Below are positions 19,430-26,859 of a stretch of DNA of 64,000 bases, in pieces. Position numbers and translations under genes: made by a program. Positions within the stretch are counted from its first letter, which is position 1. Each line of letters begins with the position of its first letter. The notes under the pieces were generated by a model. That model was not told the DNA's origin. It saw only the letters and a program-made list of their open reading frames with translations, and did no database searches. The DNA comes from Paenibacillus alkaliterrae (GTDB lineage Bacteria; Bacillota; Bacilli; Paenibacillales; Paenibacillaceae): the NCBI RefSeq assembly GCF_021532375.1, contig NZ_JAKGAP010000007.1, positions 1-64,000 of the forward strand, given 5' to 3'.

Positions 19430-20266
19430 ATGAATCAGGACCGCCGAAATATTATCGTAAAGGAAATTGAACATTGGCGCCGAAGCAAGCTGCTGCCGGA
19501 TCAATATTGTGATTTTCTGTTAAATTTATATGATGATCAAGATACGCACCGCATACCAAACGAGCAGCATGGTACAGTTGGCAAAGCCATAGCTGCAGTT
19601 CAGCGGGCAACCGGGATGCAATGGCTTCTTACTTTTGGAACTTTTACCTTAATCTCCTTTGTTGTGCTTTATTTTAACGAATTTCACTCATTATTGCAAA
19701 TGGCTGTAATAGTGGGAGGAGCGGCCGTTTTTTTATGGATTGGCGGTCGTCTGCGCAGTAGGAATGAGGCTGCCGGAATGTCTTTGATCAGTACGGGAAT
19801 GCTCCTTCTGTTAGGCGGGGGATTGTATATGCTGAATCTGCATAATTTAGAATATTGGGGCTGGAAAACGGGATTACTTGCTTTATGCTCGCTTTTTTGG
19901 GTCATTTATGGAATAGCTGCCCGCATACCTGTTCTGCACTTATGCGGCTGGTTAGCGGCAATATTGGTTTATGCATGGCTGTTATCTCAATATATGCTTG
20001 ATTCCTATTGGTACGAAATACAACTATACTGGCTGCCGCTTGCTTGTTTATTCGGTTGGAGCAGCTGGTTCGTTCATCGTTGGGCCAAGTCTGTCTCCGC
20101 CGTATTGTTCTTGACTTGTGCCATCGTTTGGTTTATGCCTGAATTATATACAGCGATGTTTGATGATGTTGCGATTTGGCTTCAACTTCAGCTGCTGATT
20201 AAAATTGGAATCGGCGGAGGATTATTATTTTCAATGCGAAAACAATGGATGGTGTGGGTTGTATAA
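19430..20266 (+). CDS. multi-pass membrane protein, DUF2157-like
   Basis: 278 residues. A soluble N-terminal helix pair (EIEHWRRSKLLPDQYCDFLLNLY) recalls DUF2157 proteins and is followed by about eight hydrophobic helices from residue 63 on. Function unknown. ATG at 19430 is preceded by only a weak GGAAGG. It lies between sigA and trmK, its stop overlapping the trmK ATG by one base, so it probably shares a transcript with trmK and nif3. Confidence 0.75.
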   Translation: MNQDRRNIIVKEIEHWRRSKLLPDQYCDFLLNLYDDQDTHRIPNEQHGTVGKAIAAVQRATGMQWLLTFGTFTLISFVVLYFNEFHSLLQMAVIVGGAAVFLWIGGRLRSRNEAAGMSLISTGMLLLLGGGLYMLNLHNLEYWGWKTGLLALCSLFWVIYGIAARIPVLHLCGWLAAILVYAWLLSQYMLDSYWYEIQLYWLPLACLFGWSSWFVHRWAKSVSAVLFLTCAIVWFMPELYTAMFDDVAIWLQLQLLIKIGIGGGLLFSMRKQWMVWVV

Positions 20267-21039
20267 TGTTAAAACTATCGAAACGTCTGCAAGGGATTGC
20301 AGATTACGTAAGTCCCGGATCCAAAATAGCCGATATCGGCTCGGATCATGCGATGCTGCCCGTTTATTTGCTGCAGATCGATAAATGCCCTGCCGCCATT
20401 GCGGGCGAGCTGAACGCCGGACCTTACGAGGCGGCAAAAAAACAAGGCGCCGATGCAGGATTGTCCAATCGATTGACGGTTCGTCAAGGCGATGGCTTGC
20501 AGGTATTACAGCCTGGGGAAGCTGATACCGTAACCATAGCGGGTATGGGCGGAAGTCTTATGAGCGAGATTTTGGAGGCGGGACATGCTGCAGGGAAGCT
20601 TGAGGGAGTAAAGGAGCTTGTTCTACAGCCAAATGTAGGCGAAGAAATTGTGCGTGAATGGCTTCTGGAGCATGGCTGGTATTTAGAAGCGGAGTCCATT
20701 CTTGAGGAAGACGGGAAGATCTATGAAATCATGCATGCCGTGAGGATATCCGAGGCCGATATTAGAAATGCGAATCTGTATGAGGGGGAATTTTTGCCGG
20801 CAGTCCTGCCGAATGAAACGAAAATCAAGCTGCTAAAGAAAATGGGTCCTCATTTGCTTCGCAATCCTAAGCCTGTTCTGTATAAGAAGTGGCGACATGA
20901 GCTGAATAAGCTCGAAAGAATTTGTGATCAGTTAGCCGGCTCAGATTTGGCGGAATCGGCACATAAACAAGCGCTGTTCCGTGCAGAGATAAAAGCAGTT
21001 GAGGAGGTTTTGCAATGTTTGCCCATGGCCAAACCGTAA
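20266..21039 (+). CDS. trmK: tRNA (adenine(22)-N1)-methyltransferase TrmK
   Basis: 257 residues. The SAM-binding motif IADIGSDHAMLPVYLL (about 24-39) and the catalytic-region VTIAGMGGSLMSEIL are those of the TrmK family, which methylates A22 in tRNA; a C-terminal coiled-coil segment follows. The ATG at 20266 overlaps the preceding stop. The tail overlaps nif3 by 25 bases, as is common in Bacillota. Confidence 0.93.
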   Translation: MLKLSKRLQGIADYVSPGSKIADIGSDHAMLPVYLLQIDKCPAAIAGELNAGPYEAAKKQGADAGLSNRLTVRQGDGLQVLQPGEADTVTIAGMGGSLMSEILEAGHAAGKLEGVKELVLQPNVGEEIVREWLLEHGWYLEAESILEEDGKIYEIMHAVRISEADIRNANLYEGEFLPAVLPNETKIKLLKKMGPHLLRNPKPVLYKKWRHELNKLERICDQLAGSDLAESAHKQALFRAEIKAVEEVLQCLPMAKP

Positions 21040-22136
21040 TTCAGATCATGGAGCAGCTGGCTCCAAAGCATTACGCGGTTGAGAATGATAAAATCGGTCT
21101 GCAGCTAGGCACGTTAAATAAGCCGATAAAGAAGCTGCTGGTCGCACTGGATGTGACAGATTCCGTCGTTAATGAAGCGATAAAGCAAGGTGTTGAACTC
21201 ATTATCGCTCACCATGCGATTATATACCGTCCCCTTGCGAAGCTGGATACTTCGACAGCCGCCGGACAACTTTATGAGAAGCTTATCAAGCATGATATAG
21301 CCGTATATATTTCGCATACGAACTTAGACGTAGCTGACGGCGGGATGAATGATTGGCTCGCGGATCTGGTCGGAATCGTACCGGAAGAACGTCAATGTCT
21401 AGAAGAAGTACATACTGATAAATTGTATAAGCTAGTCGTGTTCGTACCCGAAAGTCACCATGAACAGGTTTTAGAAGCTGTATGGCGCTCGGGAGCCGGG
21501 GAAGTTGGCAACTATACCAATTGCAGCTTCAACATGAAAGGAACCGGAACTTTTATACCGGGTCAAGGAACCGATCCGTTTGTCGGCACGCAAGGCAAGC
21601 TTGAGAAAGCGGATGAGATTCGAATCGAAACGATCGTTCCCTACAGCGTTCATCGCAAAACGGTGCAGGCGTTGTTAAAGGCGCATCCTTATGAGGAGGT
21701 CGCCTATGATTTATATCCGGTTGATTTGAAGGGACGCTCGTTCGGTCTCGGACGCTCCGGCAAGCTGGCAGAGCCTGTTAGCTTAGGAGAGCTTGCTGAG
21801 CAAGTGAAACGAATTTTCGAAGTTCCAGCTGTTCGGGTCGTAGGTCCGCTGGACCGGGTTGTGCGCAAAGCAGCGGTACTGGGAGGCGCCGGGGCAAAAT
21901 ATGTGAGGCATGCGATTTTCGCCGGAGCGGATGTCCTAATTACGGGCGATATCGATTATCATACCGCTCACGACGCTTTAGCAGCCGGTATGACGATCAT
22001 TGATCCCGGTCATAACATGGAGAAGGTTATGAAGCAGCGCGTCGCAGATTGGATGAACGAGCGTCTCCAGGGAAGTAAATATGAAACGACAGCAGTTGCC
22101 TCTGTTATGAATACGGAGCCGTTCACGTTCATCTAA
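21015..22136 (+). CDS. Nif3-like dinuclear metal-centre protein (YqfO)
   Basis: 373 residues, the long form with a PII-like domain inserted (about 130-235) between two Nif3 halves. Metal ligands are visible in IIAHHAIIY, SHTNLDVADGGMND and ITGDIDYHTAHDA...DPGHNMEK. Related proteins bind two metal ions; some are annotated as GTP cyclohydrolase I type 2, but the reaction is not settled. A strong GAGGAGG site lies inside the end of trmK. Confidence 0.93.
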   Translation: MFAHGQTVIQIMEQLAPKHYAVENDKIGLQLGTLNKPIKKLLVALDVTDSVVNEAIKQGVELIIAHHAIIYRPLAKLDTSTAAGQLYEKLIKHDIAVYISHTNLDVADGGMNDWLADLVGIVPEERQCLEEVHTDKLYKLVVFVPESHHEQVLEAVWRSGAGEVGNYTNCSFNMKGTGTFIPGQGTDPFVGTQGKLEKADEIRIETIVPYSVHRKTVQALLKAHPYEEVAYDLYPVDLKGRSFGLGRSGKLAEPVSLGELAEQVKRIFEVPAVRVVGPLDRVVRKAAVLGGAGAKYVRHAIFAGADVLITGDIDYHTAHDALAAGMTIIDPGHNMEKVMKQRVADWMNERLQGSKYETTAVASVMNTEPFTFI

Positions 22137-22169
22137 CTGGAAATCGTTTCACTGGAATTCGTTTCAGGG

Positions 22170-22198
22170 TTGAGCTTTTTCAAATTACCTTGTATACT
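22170..22198 (+). promoter_or_regulatory. sigma-A promoter of rnpB
   Basis: TTGAGC at 22170-22175 and TATACT at 22193-22198 with a 17-base spacer, placing the start near 22205 at the mature 5' end of RNase P RNA. Confidence 0.75.
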
Positions 22199-22204
22199 TA
22201 GTCA

Positions 22205-22626
22205 TGCTACGGAAAGTTTGACAGACAATCGCTGGCGGCCTTGTTGCCGCGAGAGGAAAGTCCGGGCTCCACAGGGCAGGATGCTGGATAACGTCCAGTC
22301 AGCGCGAGCTGAAGGATAGTGCCACAGAAATGGACCGCCGATGGCCGGCTTTACAGAGCCGGTACAGGTAAGGGTGGAACCGTGGTGTAAGAGACCACGA
22401 GGAGCATAGGTGACTATGTTCCTGGTAAACCCCATCTGGAGCAAGACCGAGAGGACGCGGCAGCCTTCGAGCTGCAGCCTTAGCCTGAGGCGCGTCCGGG
22501 TTGGTTGCTGGAGCCGTGCAGCAATGTACGGCCTAGATAGATGATTGTCGCTTCTTCGTGGGAGGGTCGTTCCCGTTCGCACCACCAGAAGTACAGAACC
22601 CGGCTTACGGCAAACTTTCCACACGA
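22205..22626 (+). ncRNA. rnpB: RNase P RNA, B-type
   Basis: The 5' GGAAAGTTT (22211-22219) pairs with AAACTTTCC (22612-22620) to make P1. The conserved core GAGGAAAGTCCGGGCTCC begins at 22253, and the 3' segment AGAACCCGGCTTACGG lies at about 22595-22610. The length (about 420 nt) and the layout fit the Bacillus-type RNA subunit that processes tRNA 5' ends. Ends are approximate. Confidence 0.95.
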
Positions 22627-22641
22627 CCACTCGAATCAAAG

Positions 22642-22672
22642 AGCACCCTTCGCATGCGAAGGGTGCTTTATT
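22642..22672 (+). terminator. intrinsic terminator of rnpB
   Basis: A perfect 13-pair palindrome at 22642-22667 followed by TTATTGTT. It lies between rnpB and the convergent protease gene, whose stop is at 22700, and may serve both. Confidence 0.75.
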
Positions 22673-22699
22673 GTTGCCGCTTTGAAGGCCATCACTTAA

Positions 22700-24550
22700 C
22701 TATTCGTATTTTGAAGCGATCCGCTCTAATCTGCGTTTGACATGCTCAGGAAAGGTTTGCAGCGTGCCTCCGAAAGTGGAGGCAGCCTGCAGAGCTTTAT
22801 CCACATCAATTTCCCCATAGCCGAAATAGATATCTTTGCCTTCGGCGCCTAAATCAACAGCTGATTTCCGCATGATATCCATAACCTCGACATTAGAAAG
22901 CTCCGGATTAACGGAACGGATTAATCCGGCGAGCGCAGCCACGTGCGGGCTAGCCATCGATGTGCCTGACAGTGCGGCATATTGGCTGCCGTGATACGTG
23001 CTTGCGATGCTGTCGCCAGGCGCAGCGACGTCAATATAGTCTCCGTAGTTGGAGAACGAAGCTTTTTCTTTATTGCTGTCAGTCGCGGCAACGGCGAATA
23101 CCTCAGGGTAAGCTGCAGGATACCCCGGCCGCTCTGTGTTGTCATTGCCGCTTGCCGCGATCATTACAACATCCCGCTCATAAGCGTACTTTATCGCATC
23201 GTGCAAAAAGTCTGCCTGGGCATAATTGCCGAGACTCATATTAATGACTTTGGCGCCGTGGTCAACCGCCCATATAATCCCTTGCGCAACGGAATAGGTG
23301 GAGCCTGCGCCGCTGCTGTCCAAAACTTTAATCGGCATGATTTTGTTATACCAAGAGAGTCCGGCAACGCCTTCGCCATTGTTGACCGTGGCCCCGATTA
23401 TTCCGGATACATGCGTGCCATGACCAACATCGTCATTCGGCTCCTGCTCCTCGTCGATAAGATTAATGCCTTCTGTTATTTTATTTTTGAGGTCAGGATG
23501 GTTGCTTTGAACTCCGGTATCCAGAACGGCAACGACAATTTGTTCATCGCCTTTGGAAATATTCCAGCCTTTTTCAGTTTCAATGGAAGGAAGGTTCCAT
23601 TGGTATTCCGAATAGAGAGCGTCGTTCGGCACAATCGAATCTTCTTCGTCATTGGTTAAATATAAATAATGGGGCTCCGTATATTCGGTCTGCCATTTTT
23701 GCTTGAAATAAGGAATGAGCTGCTCGGTTTCCATGTTTTTTGAACGGAAAACGAAAGTATCGCCAATCTGCTTCACCGATTCAGCATGAATATCTTGTTT
23801 CACTTGTTTCATTTCGGCTTCTGACATTGGTTTGGCGAAATGGACAACAACGTCGCGAACATGGTAATGACTTGCATTTCCATTTTCCTCACCCGTACGT
23901 ACGGTTGTATCTATAGTTGAATTTGGCTTGACGGATTCAATTTTGTAATTGCCCTCCGCAGGGTAAGGGACGAGGCGAAGGTTCCGCATTTGATGCTTTT
24001 CAACCGATTTGACGATATCCTGCTTAATCACTCCTATGACCCCGATGCCGGCATGCCGGGAATCAGGCACTCCAAGCACCATGTAGCGGCTTCCGTCCAA
24101 TGCTGTAAAAGCAGACGATTCAAACTTTGCTCCTTTGCCAACCTGCGCTTTAGCGGTCGCTACGTAGGCTTCGGCTTCATTTTTGCCGGTTTTGGGAATG
24201 CTGCCGCGATCGACGCTGCGCGTGCCGGAAACCCAACTCACGTAGCTCATGTGCATGTGCTCATGCATCATCTGCTTTAGTTGCGCATCTGCTTTTGCGC
24301 GCGATCCGTCGCTTGCACTCATCAGCTGTTGAAAATCTTTGGAGCATTCCGATATGCATAACATGGCAGTCGCATTCATATCCTCTTGTACGGCAGCGAG
24401 CTTAAGCGTATGCTCACGCTTGGCCGAGAAGCTCGACGATTGAGGCGCTCTATCGCTTTCGTACTCGCGAGGCTCGAATAAATTTGTTGACGGTATAAGT
24501 AAAGCAGCAACTGCTAAAATTGTAAGAGCACCAATCCATTTTTTTCCCAT
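22700..24550 (-). CDS. S8 family subtilisin-like serine protease with long N-terminal region
   Basis: 616 residues. A signal sequence (about 4-24) is followed by a long N-terminal region, then the catalytic domain with Asp344 (AVLDTGVQSNHPD), His377 (GHGTHVSG) and Ser531 (SGTSMASPH); the oxyanion Asn is in AASGNDN. Residues 50-200 look like an extracellular sensor-type fold (TALDGSRYMVLGVPDS, IGVIGVIKQDIV), and 225-310 like an inhibitor-type propeptide. It is probably exported and autoprocessed; substrate unknown. GGGAGG lies eight bases before ATG. Convergent with rnpB. Confidence 0.92.
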   Translation of the reverse strand: MGKKWIGALTILAVAALLIPSTNLFEPREYESDRAPQSSSFSAKREHTLKLAAVQEDMNATAMLCISECSKDFQQLMSASDGSRAKADAQLKQMMHEHMHMSYVSWVSGTRSVDRGSIPKTGKNEAEAYVATAKAQVGKGAKFESSAFTALDGSRYMVLGVPDSRHAGIGVIGVIKQDIVKSVEKHQMRNLRLVPYPAEGNYKIESVKPNSTIDTTVRTGEENGNASHYHVRDVVVHFAKPMSEAEMKQVKQDIHAESVKQIGDTFVFRSKNMETEQLIPYFKQKWQTEYTEPHYLYLTNDEEDSIVPNDALYSEYQWNLPSIETEKGWNISKGDEQIVVAVLDTGVQSNHPDLKNKITEGINLIDEEQEPNDDVGHGTHVSGIIGATVNNGEGVAGLSWYNKIMPIKVLDSSGAGSTYSVAQGIIWAVDHGAKVINMSLGNYAQADFLHDAIKYAYERDVVMIAASGNDNTERPGYPAAYPEVFAVAATDSNKEKASFSNYGDYIDVAAPGDSIASTYHGSQYAALSGTSMASPHVAALAGLIRSVNPELSNVEVMDIMRKSAVDLGAEGKDIYFGYGEIDVDKALQAASTFGGTLQTFPEHVKRRLERIASKYE

Positions 24551-24732
24551 ACATACAACCTCCCGTAATCGATCTGATAAGAGATGAGCCTAAACTATAG
24601 GTTCGGATTTCTAAGATGAAAATATGCGAACGGAAGCCTTAATCGCCAGTACCATCTCGATGTAATTTGTGGTACGATGATGATGATTGTAGTTTTTATG
24701 CTTGCTTGGATTATGAAAGGGGATCTACCTAT

Positions 24733-25233
24733 ATGCCATCTGCTAACGTCAAAGCACTTACGGAATCAACCCGCACAAAGCTAAAGGATGCAGTAAACCA
24801 GCTTGAACCGTTTCTTAACAACTATGCTTTACTCCAATTGACCGGAGAGAACAATGGAGAGGACGCTCAAACGTTTTATAAAGGCTTATTATCCGATTTA
24901 AGACATTTGTTGGTGTTTTCTGAAGTCTCGGTTGAAAAGCTGGGAGTTTTGCTCAGACGGCCCAATTTCGATACAGATTATGCGGAACGCGTGCTGTATG
25001 AGGTTTACCATCATTGCGTGAGCGCGTTCTTCTATCCGAAAAACGAATGTTATTCCGAGGACGGCCGATACGCTTACACAGGCCAGGATGCTATCCGTTT
25101 CCGATACAAGCCTATTCGCGAAGCTCGTGATATCGTGCTTGGCGTTTCGAAAATTTTCGAGGAGCTGCGCGATGAATTGGCCTATTACGAAAATGACTAC
25201 ATGACGCAGCGCCGCATGCAAGGACAAAAATAA
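24733..25233 (+). CDS. YpuI family protein (DUF3907)
   Basis: 166 residues. Conserved features are VYHHCVSAFFYPKNECYSEDGRYAYTG and RFRYKP, as in B. subtilis YpuI, a cytosolic protein of unknown function. ATG at 24733 follows GAAAGGGG (24715-24722); the open frame extends to 24667, but that part has no ribosome site. Its 182-base upstream gap is shared with the divergent protease gene. Confidence 0.85.
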   Translation: MPSANVKALTESTRTKLKDAVNQLEPFLNNYALLQLTGENNGEDAQTFYKGLLSDLRHLLVFSEVSVEKLGVLLRRPNFDTDYAERVLYEVYHHCVSAFFYPKNECYSEDGRYAYTGQDAIRFRYKPIREARDIVLGVSKIFEELRDELAYYENDYMTQRRMQGQK

Positions 25234-25286
25234 GGCAGAATGAATCACCTCCGATCAGGGAAACTTGATAACGGAGGTGATTTTTT

Positions 25287-25499
25287 ATGCCGAAAGGCGT
25301 GACATGTAGTGTCGCTAACTGCAACTTCTGGAAAGAAGGCAATAACTGCGGTGCTGATGAAATTAAAATCGAAATTGATCAGCATGCAGGAGCTAATTTA
25401 AACGAGGAGTTTGCCGGTGACGAGTTAGGCTTATATCATCAGGATGAAGCAAAGCAATCAGCCGCAACATGCTGCCAAACCTTTAAACCAAAGGAGTGA
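25287..25499 (+). CDS. DUF1540 cysteine-rich small protein
   Basis: 70 residues. The pattern VTCSVANCNFW...NNCGADEI with a later TCC has the regularly spaced cysteines of DUF1540, thought to bind metal. Function unknown. ATG at 25287 follows a strong CGGAGGTGAT. The next gene starts six bases after its stop. Confidence 0.87.
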   Translation: MPKGVTCSVANCNFWKEGNNCGADEIKIEIDQHAGANLNEEFAGDELGLYHQDEAKQSAATCCQTFKPKE

Positions 25500-25505
25500 A
25501 GGTCG

Positions 25506-25922
25506 ATGGGCAAGTATGAAGAAGATTTTAAACAATTGTTGGATGAACGAGACCGGCTATCACATGCGGGCAGATCTGTTGAAGGAACGAACGGCTTGCA
25601 AAATGTCAATGAAGAAATGGGCGCTGATTTTGCGGTCGACAGTCCAGTCGTGCATGCGGAGCGGAGAGAGGAACGATTCGTTGAGCGGTCAGAGCGGGCA
25701 GACGCCAAAACAGGCGGATATGCGCTTGGATGGGTATCACTTGTATTTGCGATAGCTTCATGGTTTATTTGGCCGGTTTTGCTTGGAGCAACAGCAGCGG
25801 TACTCGGCTTTATCGCATACCGACAAGGTGCGCGAGGGCTCGGCGGTTGGTCTATGGCAATCGGAATCATTGCATTAGCATTAAACTTACTCATTGTGCC
25901 TTTTTATTACGCGGTAACTTGA
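25506..25922 (+). CDS. DUF4190-like membrane protein
   Basis: 138 residues. A charged N-terminal half (about 1-72) is followed by two hydrophobic segments (about 75-100 and 117-135) flanking AYRQGARGLGGWSMAIGIIAL, the usual DUF4190 layout. Function unknown. AAAGGAG precedes ATG. Likely cotranscribed with the DUF1540 gene and ended by the hairpin that overlaps its stop. Confidence 0.78.
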   Translation: MGKYEEDFKQLLDERDRLSHAGRSVEGTNGLQNVNEEMGADFAVDSPVVHAERREERFVERSERADAKTGGYALGWVSLVFAIASWFIWPVLLGATAAVLGFIAYRQGARGLGGWSMAIGIIALALNLLIVPFYYAVT

Positions 25923-25971
25923 AATAAGAAGGAGCTCCTCCCCGGTTAGGGAAGGAGCTTCTTCTTATTTC
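25921..25971. terminator. long bidirectional hairpin terminator
   Basis: About 22 pairs: GAAATAAGAAGGAGCTCC (25921-25938) and following bases pair with GGAGCTTCTTCTTATTTC, around the loop CGGTTA. T-rich flanks occur on both strands. It terminates the 25287-25922 pair. Confidence 0.8.
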
Positions 25972-26070
25972 AACGCCTGCTCGCGCAGCTGCTCCTGAAT
26001 ATGTGGCGGAATCTGTTTATTAAATTTATAATAAATCTTATGGACGTACGGAAGATAGGAGAGGGATTCA

Positions 26071-26859
26071 ATGATTATAGACATAAGAAATGTATCATGG
26101 GCACGCGAAAACAAAACCATTTTACAAAATATAAATTGGTCGGTACGCGAAGGAGAGCACTGGTGTCTGCTCGGATTGAACGGTTCGGGCAAAACAACGC
26201 TCCTTAATATGATAAATGGGTATATATGGCCGTCCGAAGGGACGATGTCGGTGCTTGGCAAAACGTTTGGCGAATTCGATTTGCGCGAGCTGCGCAAAAG
26301 CATAGGCTGGGTCAGCACCTCGTTGCAGCAAATGCTGTATGGCAGCGAGACGGCATTAAATATTGTCCTTAGCGGAAAGTTTGCTACGATCGGGTTATAT
26401 GATGCAACCGACGCGGAGGACAGGGATAAAGCTGAAGCGCTTATGCGCTCACTAGGCTGTTCAGCTTTAATCGGCCGAGTCTACGATACACTATCGCAAG
26501 GGGAAAGACAGCGTGTACTTATCGCGCGCGCCCTTATGGCTTCGCCGAAGCTGCTCATTCTAGACGAGCCGTGTACGGGCCTTGATGTGTTTGCCAGAGA
26601 GCAGCTCCTTCAGATGATCGCAATGGTTGCGAAGCAACGACAAGCTCCAACCATTGTGTACGTAACCCATCATGTAGAGGAAATTTTGCCTTGCTTTACG
26701 AATTCGCTTCTAATCAAGGATGGACAAGTATTTGCGGCTAGTGAAACGAAAGAAGTGCTTACATCTGCCATGATGAGCGATTTCTTAGGCGTGTCTGTTG
26801 AAATGAACAGACGTTCCGATAGAAGCTGGTTGTCTGTTAAGGGGGCTTTATGGAGCTAA
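26071..26859 (+). CDS. ABC transporter ATP-binding protein (YlmA-like)
   Basis: 262 residues, a complete ABC ATPase: Walker A GLNGSGKT at 35-42, a Q-loop, signature LSQGERQRVLIARAL, Walker B LLILDEPCTGLD and the H-loop YVTHHVEEI. It resembles B. subtilis YlmA, a solo ATPase. No permease is nearby; the overlapping next gene encodes a membrane protein with a hydrolase domain. AGGAGAGGG lies before ATG. Transport substrate unknown. Confidence 0.88.
   Translation: MIIDIRNVSWARENKTILQNINWSVREGEHWCLLGLNGSGKTTLLNMINGYIWPSEGTMSVLGKTFGEFDLRELRKSIGWVSTSLQQMLYGSETALNIVLSGKFATIGLYDATDAEDRDKAEALMRSLGCSALIGRVYDTLSQGERQRVLIARALMASPKLLILDEPCTGLDVFAREQLLQMIAMVAKQRQAPTIVYVTHHVEEILPCFTNSLLIKDGQVFAASETKEVLTSAMMSDFLGVSVEMNRRSDRSWLSVKGALWS

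Noticed and set aside
22202-22740. Open frames over 22202-22639 (minus) and 22558-22740 (plus)
   Set aside because: Both fall on RNase P RNA and its terminator; the pattern is explained by RNA structure.
22982-23659. 225-codon open frame on the plus strand
   Set aside because: It lies wholly inside the subtilase gene in antisense; the minus-strand product has an intact catalytic triad and ribosome site, while this frame has neither.
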